A stretch of DNA of 64,000 bases from Dasypus novemcinctus (GCF_030445035.2 NC_080682.1:36888770-36952769); one strand, 5' to 3'; shown: positions 22,206 to 33,290, counted from the first letter of the stretch. A program made the numbers and translations. Notes: generated by a model from the letters alone, not told the origin.

Positions 22206-23198
22206 TGCGGCGGCTTGCTCGGTCGGTAGAGGTGGGGTCTGGCTGCAGACGAGGGGTCGGTCCAGCTCTGGACGAGGGGTCGGTCCCGCTTGGGACGAGG
22301 GGTCGGTCCCACCTGGGACGAGGGATCGGTCCGGCAGCAGACGAGGGATCGGTCTCACAAGGGGTTGCGCGGTTCGGCTGACGGGGTCGCCCGGCGAAGC
22401 CGGCGACGAAGGGGTCGCCCGGCGAAGCCGGCGACGAAGGGGTCGCCCGGAGAAGCCGGCGACGAAGGGGTCGCCCGGAGAAGCAGGCGACGAACTGGGG
22501 ACAAGGGAGGCCAGGCCCTTGTCGGGGGCTCTCAGGACTGGAGGGCGCACGGCAGAAGAACCACCGCGGAGACAAGGTAAACACGCAAGTCCACTTTACT
22601 GAGGGAGAGGCAACAGTTTTATAGGGGCTGGGGAAGGCTGATTGGTCGAAGCCACGCCCTGTTCTGATTGGTTGCTGGCGAAAGGTCAGTGGGCGGTACT
22701 GGACGGGGGAGGGGTGGTGGTTAGGGATTGGCTGTCGCTGTTGCTGGGGGAAGGGGCAGGGTTTAGGGATTGGTGGCTGCTGTTGCTGGGGTGGAGGGCA
22801 GACTTGAGTTTCCCGCCCACGCCTGGCTGTTGCTGCTGTCGGGGGAGGGGAAAAGGGCGGGCTGGATTTTTCTGCCCACACCTGGCTGTTGCTGCTGTCG
22901 GGGGAGGGGAAAAGGGCAGACTGGAATTTTCTGCCCTGCGCCTGCGCAGGGAGAAGGAAGAAGAAGGGTGCCGCCCCACAAGGCATCGGGTGGTGCCATC
23001 TGGGAGGAGGGGCGGCCGTGGAAGCATGGCTGCCAAGAAGGGGAGACCCGAGGGCACTCTGCGCCCATGCTGAGCTTCCTTCAGGGGTGGCGGTGAGTCC
23101 GACCAGCCACCCTATTATGGGGGCAGCGGAATTAGGCCTACCGCGGCCGCTCCCCTGCCAGGCCAGCAAACCACACTTCAGCCCGAGGGGTGACCGCA
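22206..23198 (-). repeat. ERV-A 5' LTR (993 bp)
   Basis: Same organisation as the 3' LTR and, as far as I can read, identical in sequence apart from having four instead of five 28-bp GC-rich units (about 22383-22498). TATAAAA at 22617-22623, CCAAT boxes at 22641 and 22667, AGTAAA at 22595-22600. Being on the minus strand, it would drive transcription towards 22200 and lower coordinates. Confidence 0.92.
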
Positions 23199-23204
23199 GG
23201 ATGG

Positions 23205-24372
23205 CTTATTTAAAAATTGGAAAAAAGCATCAGAATTGGATAAGTATATATATGTATATACATATAAAAGTATATATGCTTAATGTGGAATCTGGCATGC
23301 AATAGGTAAACAAAAAGGTTAACTTTTCAAGTGTGAATTGGTTTTTCATGATTTTATTTTATTTATTACTATACAGCTGTTCTACTGATATGATTTCAAT
23401 ATAATTTTTTGGTCAAGCATCATATCTTGCAAATATTTTACCTGTAATAGATCTGATTTCTTACTTACAGACATCCATTTCCTCTATTTATGATAACAAT
23501 AGCAGTATGATTTCTTTTTGGAGGATTACCTCTCACCTACTGAAGGTTGTTTTTGGAATGACTGTCTGAAGTTCCTGCCTTCTCATAGCAGGATATGGAC
23601 ACATAATCTAACCTTGAACTATTTCTCCTGGACTTTGAATTATAAACAGTATAACTCAAGGACATCAAGACATCAAGTTGTTGAAATTCATTCATTTCAG
23701 TCAAGATTCCTTGAGTCAATCTCTGCCACCTGGATGCCTAGAGATATCCTGGTTCTTGTCCAGTTTTCCGAGTGTTTCTCTAGCATTCTTACTGATGCTG
23801 TGAGCTACATCCAATAACCTTCTTACTTGCTTGCAATTGAAGAACTATAGTATATTGCTCATTTTTCTCTGCCTACAATAGCATTTGGTGTTTGTTGCTA
23901 TTTTCTTTTAATTTATTCTGTAGAATCTAAACTTAGAAGTGATTACTTAGCCCACCTTGAGAGGTAGGAATATATTAAATTGGGATTTTATTTCTATTTA
24001 AATATTAGTCAAGGTTTCCTACCCCATTTTTTTAAAAAGCCTGTCCTTTCCCCACTGACCTGTAAGGTTACCCTTGTCATAAAAGACATCTGTTTCTGTA
24101 CTCTGAACTCTGTTCCATTGATCTTTTTTTTTTTTTTAATTTAAATGGCTTTGGGTCTATTGAATATCCACATGGAAAGAAAAGAAGTGGAATTTTACCC
24201 ACAGTAAAATCAATTTCAGGTAGATTGCAAATCCAGATAGCTAGGAAATAAAATACGAAGAAGATAATATAGGAAAGTATTTTTGTGACTTTGGGATAGG
24301 GAAATATTTTTTAAATAACCTAAAAATAAGCACTTAAACATGGGGAAATTTACTGATACCCTGAACCATGTT
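23205..24372. other. no gene recognised
   Basis: Host sequence right of ERV-A. It holds a TA/TATG-rich microsatellite near 23240-23280 and no supported gene. Open frames at 23518-23817 and its reverse have no motif. Confidence 0.4.
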
Positions 24373-24390
24373 AAAAATGGTGAACTTAGG

Positions 24391-24802
24391 GCAGTGGACT
24401 TGGCCCAGTGGTTAGGGCCAATCTGCCACATGGGAGGTCCACGGCTCAAACCCCAGGCCTCCTTGGCCCATGTGGAGCTGGCCCATGCACAGTGCTGATG
24501 CACGCAAGGAGTGCCCTGCCACCCAGGGATGTTCCCTGCATAGGGGATCCTCACACGCAAGGAGTGCACCCCATAACGAGAGCCACCCAGTGCAAAAGAA
24601 AGTGCAGCCTGCCCAGGAATGGCAGCGCACACACAGAGAGCTGACACAACAAGATGATGCAACAAAAAGAAACACAGATTCCCATGCCTCTGACAACAGA
24701 AGCAGACAAACAAGAACACGCAGCAAATGGACACAGAGAACAGACAATCTGGGTGGGGGGGAGAAGGGGAGAGAAATAAATAAATAAATAAATCTTTTTT
24801 TA
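24391..24802 (+). mobile_element. DAS-type SINE
   Basis: The head reads GTGGACTTGGCCCAGTGG (tRNA-like A box) with the B-box-like GGCTCAAACCCC, then the body and an AAATAAATAAATAAATCTTTTTT tail (two phrases). The target duplication AAAAATGGTGAACTTAGG is perfect at 24373-24390 and 24803-24820. Open frames across it on both strands are not genes. Confidence 0.92.
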
Positions 24803-25041
24803 AAAAATGGTGAACTTAGGTCCTTCAAAAGCCACCATTAAAAGAAAAAATTTGTGAGTTACAGAGTGGAAGATTACATTTACAATGCATGTATAATGGT
24901 CTCATATCTAGAATATATTAATACTATAGTCTGAAAAAGGACAAACAAGCCAGTGGAAAAATAATGGGCCAAATAGTTAAACAGGCAATTCATAAAAGTA
25001 TTCAAATGATCTATAAATATTACAAAGTTGTTCAATATAGA

Positions 25042-25437
25042 AAAGGTGGCATTGGATTGGGAAAAGTGGACATGATGGCTGATGGGTATGGGGAAAGGCG
25101 GGAGGAGATGAGAAGTGGAGGCGTCTTTGGGACATGGAGCTGCCCTGGATGGTGCTTCAGGGGCAGTCACCGGACATTGTAAATCCTCCCAGGGCCCACT
25201 GGATGGAATGGGGGAGAGTATGGGCCATGATGTGGACCATTGACCATGAGGTGCAGAGATGCCCAGGGATGTGCTTACCAAGTGCAATGGATGTGTCATG
25301 ATGATGGGAATGAGTGTTGTTGGGGGGGGGGGGGGAGAGGTGGGGTGGGGGTGGTGGGGTTGAATGGGACCTCATATATATATATATATAAATGTAATAT
25401 TATTACAAAGTCAATAAAAAAATAAATAAATAAAATA
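25042..25437 (+). repeat. lineage-specific L1 3'-UTR
   Basis: It runs from AAAAGGTGGCATTGGATTGG to a poly(G) tract (25321-25335), a (TA)n stretch and an A-rich tail. It is closely similar, in reverse, to 16868-17398. It is 5' truncated and has no ORF2. Confidence 0.8.
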
Positions 25438-25479
25438 AAAGCCTTCAACTGAAAAAAAAAAAAGAAATCAGGGAAATAG

Positions 25480-26015
25480 CAGTGACAAATTCTGGGAAAT
25501 GTCAATTTTATTCATAAGGAAGTACTACTATACATCTACCAGAATGTTTAAAATTACAAATAATGACTCTTATCTGCTACTGCACTTATGGGAGTGTGTT
25601 GCTATCACTTTGGAAAAAAATATATTATCACCCAGGTTGAACATACATATATCCTATAATCACACAATTTCAATTCTAGGTATATTCCTAAGAGAAATAC
25701 GTGTTCATGCACACAAAAAGACATGGACAAGGATGTTTATTGCATTTAGAAACAAACGAAAGTTAAAAAGTAGAAACAACTCAAATACCCAACAACAAGA
25801 ATGGGTAATTCATATTTGTGGAATATCCATATAATGGAACACTAACAGCAATAAAAATAATTGACCTCAAGATCTATTCAATAAGGGATAAATTTCAACA
25901 AACATAATATGGATGGGGGTGATGTTCTACTTCCTGAACTTGGCTGGTGGTTACATGGTTGCATATGGTTTGTAATAATTCACTGAAATGTGCACTTATG
26001 ATTTAAAGATTTGCT
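25480..26015 (+). repeat. old L1 3' part
   Basis: The order CACAATTTCAATTCTAGGTATATTCCTAAGAGAAATA, AGAAACAACTCAAATACCCAACAA, ATATCCATATAATGGAACAC and, near 25945, GGTGGTTACATGGTTGCATATG follows the end of ORF2 and 3' UTR of old L1 elements (phrases read separately). Strongly diverged. Confidence 0.65.
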
Positions 26016-26215
26016 TTAAAGTGTAGCACCAGGCTTGCAATTCTTGGAACAGGATTTCTCCATCTCTCATGAAGAAATCTGTACAGATATGCTAGAACTT
26101 CTTCCACATTCCCACTCAGTGATTTTCCAATCAGTCTTAGTAAAAGAGGATGATCCATCACAATGACACTGAAAAGTAATTACAACTGTGAGTGACTAAA
26201 TATTCCCAGTGCCTC

Positions 26216-26338
26216 CTAAAAAAGATGAGCACACAACAAACAGACACAGAGAGCAGACAGCGAATACAAACAATGGGGAAGGGGTGAGGTGGGGGGGGAA
26301 TAAATAAATAGAATAAATCTTAAAAAATAAAATAAAAC
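26216..26338 (+). repeat. SINE 3' fragment
   Basis: Only the last part of the DAS-type SINE is present: ACACAACAAACAGACACAGAGAGCAGAC followed by a G-rich stretch and AATAAATAAAT...ATCTTAAAAAATAAA. The tRNA-like head is missing. Confidence 0.75.
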
Positions 26339-27129
26339 AATTAACCCATCTGTCCAAAACAAGGCAGGAGGATATTTCATCAATCACTGATGTGTCTGGA
26401 GATTCAGGGTCAGAACTAATCTGAAAACTGAGCATTTATACTTGTTCTGTCCAGGCATTGCATTTTGAGATAGAGAGAAAATATTCTCTAGTGATAAATA
26501 GAGTAGTGATTATACACAGGTTATCCTATATAGGACAGTCTCCACAAATAAAGTAGATACATGGAAATAAAGTTAACCCCTAAGTTTTAATACTTTGTAT
26601 ATTCCTGCTACTCAAAATGTGGCCTGGGACAAAAAGAACTGGCATTATTTGGGACCTGTTTAAAAATGAAGAATTATTCTATATCAATTAAATTAGTGTG
26701 TTCATTTTAACAAGACCCCAAATAAATTGTAAGTATATTAAATTTTGAGAACTGATGCTTTATATATTCAGAGTCACAGTTTCAGTTTGTAGAGATTCAG
26801 TGTGAAGGTTAATATTTAATATTTCACTCTACCTCTATAGAATTCTCCTAGATGGATACTCTGTAGGTTGCTCTATACACATTCAGGGATAAAGAAAGAG
26901 AAAACAGATAACATAGAATTGTGAAATAATAGTTTATCATCAGAAAAGACCAGTAATACTGGGTTTGGAAGAAAAATATAATATCCAAAATACTAAAGAA
27001 AAAGAAAATTGTCTGTGTGTGTATTTTCTTCAACTGAAACAGGAGGAAAGGCAATGAGGATAAATAATGAGGCATGAAGGTCCACAGGAAGGAGGAATAC
27101 AGTAAGGATTTAATGATATTCTATTCATG

Positions 27130-27592
27130 AGCTATTGTGGTTAATAATCGAGAAAATGTGGCATTGGTGTGGAAAAAGTGGCCATGGTGACTGCTGGATG
27201 AGGGGAATGGGAGGAAGAGATGAGATGTGGAGGCATTTTCGGGACTTGGAGTTGTCCTGGGTGGTGCTCCAGGGAAAATTGCTGGACATTTTATGTCCTC
27301 CCATGGCCCACTGGATGGAACGTGGGAGACTGTGGGCTATGGTATGGACCACAGGCCATGGGGTGTAGCGATGCCCAGAGATGTACTCACCAGATGCAAT
27401 GGATGTGTCATGATGATGGGGAGAGTGTTACTGTGGGGGGAGTGGTGGGGTGGGGGCAGTGGGGGTGAATGGGGACCTCATATTTTTTTAATGTAATATT
27501 TTTTTTTAAAAATGAATAAATTGAGTAGAATTTGAAAAGTAAATAAATAAAATTATCTTCCTTACACTGCAAAAAAAAAAAAAAAAAAAAGA
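27130..27592 (+). repeat. lineage-specific L1 3'-UTR
   Basis: The block GAAAATGTGGCATTGGTGTGG to GGGGACCTCATATTTTTTTAATG matches the other copies of this L1 end. It ends in an 18-base poly(A) at 27571-27590. No coding part. Confidence 0.8.
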
Positions 27593-28112
27593 GGCATTGC
27601 ATTTCACAGTGTATTTGTGTTTGTGAGGATAGTTAAGTCAAGGGAACATATTCCCAATGATGTCACTATAGGAAAAGAGTGAGGTGCTTGAACAGCCACG
27701 AATAAATTGATGGGCATTTTTGAAGGCCAAGATTGGAAATATTAGGTTAGTGCAAAAGTAACTGAGGTTTTGGACCATGAATTTTAAATCATTATAACTA
27801 GGCTCAAATATATCTTTATTAATCAACATAAAGACCATTACAATCAACACATTTTTGCCAACAAGGAATAAGTTTGTTTATTCCTGTAGCATAAAAATCT
27901 GTACTTTGGGATTTGATGAACTCTTGGAAAGCATTTTATGCATCTTCCTGGTTGGGGAAATATTTTCCCTTCGGAAAGTTGTCAAGATGCTTGAAGAATT
28001 GGTAGTTTGTTGGCGAGAGGTCAGGTGAATATAGTGGATGAGGCAAAACTTCATAGGCAAATTCATTCAACTTTTGAAGCATTGAATATGCAATGTGTGG
28101 TTGCGCATTGTT

Positions 28113-28117
28113 GTGGA
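28113..28117. repeat. target-site duplication of ERV-B
   Basis: GTGGA lies directly before the LTR and again at 35333-35337 after the other LTR. Both copies are mariner sequence, and removing ERV-B with one copy rejoins the transposase reading. Confidence 0.85.
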
Positions 28118-28519
28118 TGTTGCTGAGCAGGGAGGTCTCAGTCTCGCTCAGGCCCAAGAGTCGGGGGGGTCAGCTCCTACCGAACTGCCAGCGGGGGGTG
28201 CTCCAGGGATAGAGCACCGGGGCTCTCCAGGCATGAGGGACGCGCGGTTAGGAAAGAACCACGGAGACCGCCTGAGCGCAGGAACAGGTCTACTTTATTA
28301 CGGAAGTACACTTGGTTATATATGGTTGGGTAGAGGGAGGAGTAAGATATAGGGAGGGCTAGCTACAGGGCGGTAGTGGATAGGTTGAAGCTGAAGGATG
28401 GTCCTGAGGTAAGCAGTTACTGGAGAAGAGGGCAGATTGTACGTTGGCAATATGGGCGGGACTGGCGGGAAGGAAAGCAAGGGCTGAAAGGGGAGGAGGG
28501 GTGGAAAGAGGCGGTAACA
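28118..28519 (-). repeat. ERV-B 3' LTR (402 bp)
   Basis: It begins TGTTGCTGAGCAGGGAGG and ends GGCGGTAACA on the plus strand, i.e. TGTTACC...GCAACA in the sense direction. TATATAA lies at 28316-28322 (minus) and AATAAA at 28294-28299, again only about 20 bases apart, as in ERV-A. Confidence 0.92.
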
Positions 28520-28880
28520 ATTGCTCCTTTTGTTTTTAAAAAAGGGAATAGAGACAACAAGTTTTGGTGCGCATCGTGGGTGAGAATGGCTCGGCGTGCG
28601 AAGCACAAAGGATAAGGATACGAGGATGAGGAGGAAAAGGAGATTATAGGGACGGGTACTGGAATAGGACGAGGGGTGGGGGGAGACCACAAGGACCGGC
28701 TGGCCGTGAGCAGACGACATAGCATCTGGCCAGGACGCATGTGCCCGCCATTAGGGTTGGCTCATGCCAGCGCCTGGCGCGCGCCGAGCCTTGCCAGCGA
28801 AACGGGCTCGTGATGTCCCCGGGCCCCCCGCCTGAGGGGGAGGAACAGTTTGGGAGAAGTGAGGGGAGGAAGACAAGAAG
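28520..28880 (-). other. ERV-B region between env and 3' LTR
   Basis: About 360 bases, GC-rich, without a supported gene. Next to the LTR the minus strand has AAAACAAAAGGAGCAAT, an imperfect polypurine tract. No accessory gene can be supported; the overlapping frames are short and low-complexity. Confidence 0.5.
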
Positions 28881-29190
28881 CTATAGGTGTGCAGTCTGGA
28901 GTAGGTGGTGCGGGCGGAAGGGGCGAGGTGGACGGCTGGGGGGGGACTCAGCGGTGGCGAGGCGTTGGTAGTGGACTTGTACAAAGGAGCTGAACACTGC
29001 ATTGGCTTGATCTTTGGCAAGGTGGACTATCCTTCTGATGGCCCAGGGGCCCACAGTGAGGGCTAAGAGGATAATGATAAGGGGGCCTAGGAATGGGAGT
29101 AGGTACGGGAGGAGAGAGATAGGTAATATCTTGATCGACCGCCTGCTGGAGGGCAAGGGCGGCGATCCCCGTGCCTGCTCCAGCGAGACC
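28881..29190 (-). pseudogene. env: ERV-B env, transmembrane subunit remnant
   Basis: Directly after the surface-subunit stop the minus strand has a hydrophobic alanine/glycine-rich fusion-peptide-like segment (about 29135-29185) in another frame. Then, in the frame open at 28881-29156, comes a membrane anchor (LLPFLGPLIIILLALTVG, about 29045-29100) and a cytoplasmic tail with VHLAKDQANAVFSSFVQVHY. In gammaretrovirus-type envelopes a long ectodomain with coiled coil, immunosuppressive-type segment and CX6CC motif separates fusion peptide and anchor; here almost all of it is missing. The deletion and frameshifts make it non-functional. Confidence 0.85.
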
Positions 29191-29924
29191 TAAAAGGGTG
29201 GCGACGGGAGGGGGCTGGGGTACAGAGTAGGGGGTAAGCGAGGCTTGGGGTTGTGGGAACTGAGGGAGGCAGTGGCGAGGGGGGTGCCGGGTGAAGGAGC
29301 GGGCGAGGTGGAGCGGGGCAGAGAAGGGGGCTGTGCTTTTGGAGGATTGAAAATTTGATTTGGGCCCACAGGGGTGGAGCGTGTGGGAATTGGCTCCTTT
29401 TTTATAGTGATAATGGCGCCGTAATCATAGCCTACTGCATACAGGCGGGCTCCCCACATGCGGCCTCGTAACCAGAGGTCGGAGTTGGGGTCTTTGACTG
29501 TGAGTGTGATGGTGTTCCATCGAGTAGCATTACGCTGGAGAGTGAGGTATGGGTCTTTGTTAGGGGCGCTGGACCATCCGTGGGCGATGGTTTCGCACCC
29601 CCAGGAAGGACAGTAATAGTGCGCTGGGTCATGGCATCCTCTGGCGGAGGATGGGCACATGTAGAAACCTGTGGCAGCCGGGTTGTGTCCCCCCCACTCA
29701 TTAGATGGAAGGTTCGTGCGTCCAGTGAGGTTGGCGACATCAGTAGTGAAAGAGGGGGCAGAGGCGGTTACGTTCGAGGCGAGGAGCCTTTTTTGTTGCC
29801 AGAGAGAGAGGGTCCAATTGAAGGGCTGGTGCCTCGGGTTGGCAGCAGCTGGGAGAGCGAGGGGAGCCAGGATGAAGAGAACGGCTGCGAGGCTGTGTAG
29901 AGGCATCATCTGACGGTGCGGCAT
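29190..29924 (-). pseudogene. env: ERV-B env, surface subunit (truncated by frameshift)
   Basis: The frame starts at the minus ATG at 29922-29924 and runs 244 codons. Residues 1-28 are a signal peptide ending in PAAA. The N-terminal receptor-binding-type domain carries GGHNPAATGFYMCP, the HYYCPSWGCET box and WLRGRMWGARLY, all typical of gammaretrovirus-type surface proteins, plus several N-glycosylation sites. A proline-rich region follows (about residues 180-240). The frame ends at a TAG (29190-29192) one base out of phase with the fusion-peptide region, so the second half of the surface subunit and the cleavage site are missing. env overlaps the end of pol by 19 bases, as is common. Confidence 0.88.
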
Positions 29925-32700
29925 CTTGATGATGGCTGGTGCTGGATCCGGGTGAACGGGGCGACCTCTGGGCCGTATCCACTGTCAATGTTATCTCTCA
30001 CCGAAGGCATAGGGTGCTGATCGTTCGGTGGAACTAATGGGTCAGTGGTGGGCCGAATGCAACGCCCAGGAACCCAGAGCGGCTGCGGCTCAGAATCTGG
30101 AAAGACGCAAGCAAAGCCCCTCCCCTGTGTTAGGAGGGGAGCTGGATCTTGCCAACGATTTGTGGCAGGGTCTTTCCAATGGACGAGGGGAACTTGCGAG
30201 GGCTGCCACATGGGTCCCCAGTGTTTATGGGTGGGGGAGATTCTATGGTCATCGAAGGTTAGGAGATTGTGATGAATGAGGCAGGCAGTCACGACGTCGG
30301 CGGGGGCCTTGTGGGGAGAGCAGGCCCTTTCTTTTTGAATGAGTAGCTTGAGCTGTTGGTGAGTGCGCTCGACGATTCCTTGCCCCTGTGGATTGTATGG
30401 AATGCCAAAATGATGCGTGATGTGATACATCTGCACGAAGCTGGCGAAGGCGGCACTGTGATATGCTGGTCCGTTGTCTGTCTTGAGATCCCATGGAATT
30501 CCCATGAGCAAAATAGCTTGGCGAAGCGCCTGGACGCAGTGTTTAGCACTTTCCCCTGTAAGAGGGACTGCATAGCACAGATGTGAAAAGGTGTCAATTG
30601 CCACATGAAGATATTTGAGGCGGCCAAATGCACTGACATGAGTGACATCTAATTGCCACCTTGAGTTTGGGCGGAGGCCACGGGGGTTAACACCCTGAGG
30701 CTGCAAAGGCCCAAGTGGCAACAATGGCGTGCAAGTCCGGCCCGTGCGCACAAGGTGTTTGCAAGTTTCAGTGGGAAGGTCTGGGAAGAGCTTCCGGATG
30801 GACCGCGCGGAGAAGTGGAATTGGGAATGCAGGAGCTTGGCTTGATTAACAAAGTCTCCAAGCCAAGGCCCGTCGGCAGGGTTTTCATGTAGGAGGACCG
30901 GGTTTACCTGGCAGCTTGACACAGAAGCATCAGCGAGGTCATTCCCTTGAGCCAGCGGTCCTGGTAGGCCAGAGTGGCTTCTGATATGAGCAAAGAACCA
31001 AGGCTGCTGCCTCGCCTCAAGCAGTCGCTGTACGAAAACGAGCGCTCGATCAATGTTTGAGTCACCCGGTAAGAAAGTGGCAAGCGGGAGGCTGTGGCAC
31101 ACTTGAAGAGTGTATAGGCTGTCAGTGAAGATGTTGAGAGACTGGTTTGGGTGGAGGTTAAGGACTGCAGCGACGGCTAGAAGCTCACCTACTTGAACAG
31201 AGAAGTCATTTGCGAACAGCAGTTGCCGCGGCTCAGGATTCTCAGGAGTGTATATGATGGCAGCAAACGCCGTTTTTGAGGCATCTGTGAAGGCAGTGAT
31301 AGCTGAAGGGATCGGGTTCCGTGCGGGCAATGGACGGAACGGGTTGGAAAACGCCAATTGAGACATTCCCTGCAGCAATCGGTGATGAGGATAGTAGTTG
31401 TCAAAGGAGCCACGAAAGAGCTCTACCAGGCTCTGCATTTGGGCATTGTTCATGATGAGGGAGGTAACTTCCTTGGCATCTAAAGGCCAAACAATGGTGT
31501 GTGGCGGGATGCCATACGTTTGTATGGAGAAAAGTACTAAGTCAGTGGCCAGCGCGATCCAGGCCCTTGTAAAAGGGCAGATTTTCGGGAGTTTGCTCTT
31601 TGACGTATGCAGAAAAAGGAGAGGGCCATCTTGCCACAAGAGACCTGTGGGAGTGATTGGCGTTGGCAGAACTAAAGCCAAAATTGGAAGGTTAGGGGAG
31701 AACTGCTCCAGGCGGCACTGCTGCTGAGCGGCGCTAACTTGCTGGACGACTTCTCAAGCAGCAGGAGTGATGGTGATGCTGCGGGTGGCTGCAGTTGGTG
31801 GGCTGTCTTTGGTCTGCAAGAGCTCGAAGAGGGGTTGCATCTGCGCTGTTGTGATGGGCAGCGCTGAGCGAAGCCAATTGATTTGTCCGCAAAGTTGTTG
31901 GAGTTCAGTCAGCGTCATCTTGTGAGAGACATGAATTTGTGGGCTTGTGGGCTGAATGAAGTGATGAAAATGAAAGCCCAAAAATTGAAAAGGAGGTTGG
32001 AGGTTTATTTTGTCTGATTGCACGGTAAGTCCGAGGCTTGAAAGGTTTGTCATCACTGCAGAGAGCAGGTCATTGAGGAGCGCGCTGGAGCTCGCTGCTA
32101 AGAGAAGGTCATCCATATAGTGGAGAATGTATGTTTGCTCTGGATGAAACTTTGAGCGCAGCGGATCAATGGCATGGTTGACATAGAGCTGACATATGGT
32201 TGGGCTGTTCCGCATACCTTGCGGTAGCACTCGCCATTGGAATCGAAGCGCTGCGCCCTGGTTGTTGGTGCGTGGGACTGTAAACGCAAATCGCGGACAG
32301 TCTCGCGGGTGAAGAGGAATAGAGAAAAAGCAGTCCTTGATGTCAATGGTTGCTGCATGAAAATCTTGGGGGACTGCAGTGGGGTGCGGGCATCCTGGCT
32401 GAGGTGACCCCATTGGTTTGATATGCTTGTTGATCTCGCGGAGATCATGGAGAAGGCGGTATTTGCCAGTGCTCTTTTTGCTGATGACAAAGACTGGTGA
32501 ATTGTAGGGACTAGTGGATGACTCTATATGCCCTGCTTGTAGCTGCTCTTCGACGAGGGCAGAGAGAGCTTGCAGCTTGTGAGCTGGCAAGGGCCACTGC
32601 TCGACCCAGATGGGCTCCTCTGTGTCCCATTCCAGAGGGATAGGGTCAGGTTTTGAGATGGGAGCAGTGGCCCCTAGGAGGGGGGCGGGGCAGCACAGCT
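29906..32700 (-). pseudogene. pol: ERV-B pol (RT, RNase H, integrase) with one stop
   Basis: The frame is open from about 32700. Reverse transcriptase: LPQGMRNSP, then YMDD at 32108-32119. A TGA at 31754-31756 interrupts it after ITITPAA; the same frame then continues. RNase H: FTDASKTAFAAI and FTDSLYTLQ with HIRSHSGLPGPLAQGND. Integrase: HSQFH...CKHLVRTGRTC zinc-binding region, then WQLDVTHV, KTDNGPAY and NPQGQGIVERTH, so D, D and E are all present. It stops at 29906. With the single TGA it would yield a truncated RT. The stop could derive from CGA by CpG decay (inference). Confidence 0.93.
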
Positions 32701-33290
32701 GAGAAGGCTTCTGTGGTGATTCGGGCCTTTAACTGGCTGAGGACATCTCTCCCCCATAAGATGGTCTGGACTGACGAGAGGACGAGTGGGCGAATTTGGC
32801 CTTCATGGCCTTCTCAGTCGCTCCAATGCAGAGGCTGGGATGTTTTCCAGGAGATAGCGGCTCCTGTGGCGCCGATGACTTGAGGGCCGGTTTCTAGGGG
32901 CCAGTGATTGAACGCGGCGATTTTGAAGGGAACACAGGAGACTTCAGCGCCAGAATCCAGGAGCCCATCGAGCCATTGCCCATCGATCTTGAGCTCTAAT
33001 GAGGGTCTCTGGCGGTGCGTGATGGGCATTGTCCACATTATGGCTTGGGAATTTTTCGGAGGGCCTCTTGAGGGTGGGGCTGAGGCCTGCCCCGCTGGGA
33101 GTTTAAAGGCTGCTGGGAACCTTGGGCGGAATGGCCGTCGCGGGCCCAGTGATATCCTTTTCCACAACGCGGACACGGCATAGAAGGGCCCCTTGGCCAC
33201 CGCGACGGCGGGTCTGAGTGAGGCGTTGGGCCTGGCTGGGAGCACTCGCGGACGAAGTGGCCGGGTTGGTGGCACCGAAAGCAGACAGGA
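32646..33290 (-). pseudogene. pro: ERV-B pro (aspartic protease)
   Basis: It is read in the -1 frame relative to gag, overlapping its end. The active-site box is LLDSGAEVSCV, followed by GATGAAISW in the flap region. A TGA at 32814-32816 follows HWSD; beyond it the frame goes on with GQIRPLVLSSVQTILWGRD, the expected C-terminal part, to a stop at 32646. So one nonsense codon splits an otherwise recognisable protease. No dUTPase domain is seen ahead of it, unlike ERV-C. The pol frame is +1 (not -1) relative to pro, which hints at an indel in the C-rich run at 32681-32690. Confidence 0.85.

Larger units (their letters stand above)
18069..23198 (-). mobile_element. ERV-A: young, defective betaretrovirus-like provirus
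   Basis: A complete LTR-internal-LTR structure of 5.13 kb on the minus strand. The target duplication GGATGG is perfect (18063-18068 and 23199-23204). LTRs end in TG...CA with the short inverted repeat TGCGG/CCGCA. A Lys1,2-type primer binding site lies next to the 5' LTR and a textbook polypurine tract next to the 3' LTR. The interior is only 3.1 kb: a leader with large tandem repeats, a gag matrix stub, an AT-rich block and an env remnant with stops; there is no pro or pol. The LTRs look identical apart from one 28-bp repeat unit, so the insertion is recent, while the coding remains are long dead. It must therefore have moved using proteins from another virus (inference). Confidence 0.92.

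Noticed and set aside
21964-23169. 401-codon minus-strand open frame across the ERV-A 5' LTR and leader
   Set aside because: Low-complexity P/Q/R-rich translation of GC-rich repeats; spans promoter and primer site; no family motif.
24391-24470. tRNA gene suggested by A- and B-box-like motifs
   Set aside because: It is the head of a SINE with body, tail and target duplication; the same head recurs at 36060 and, reversed, at 17980 and 56597.
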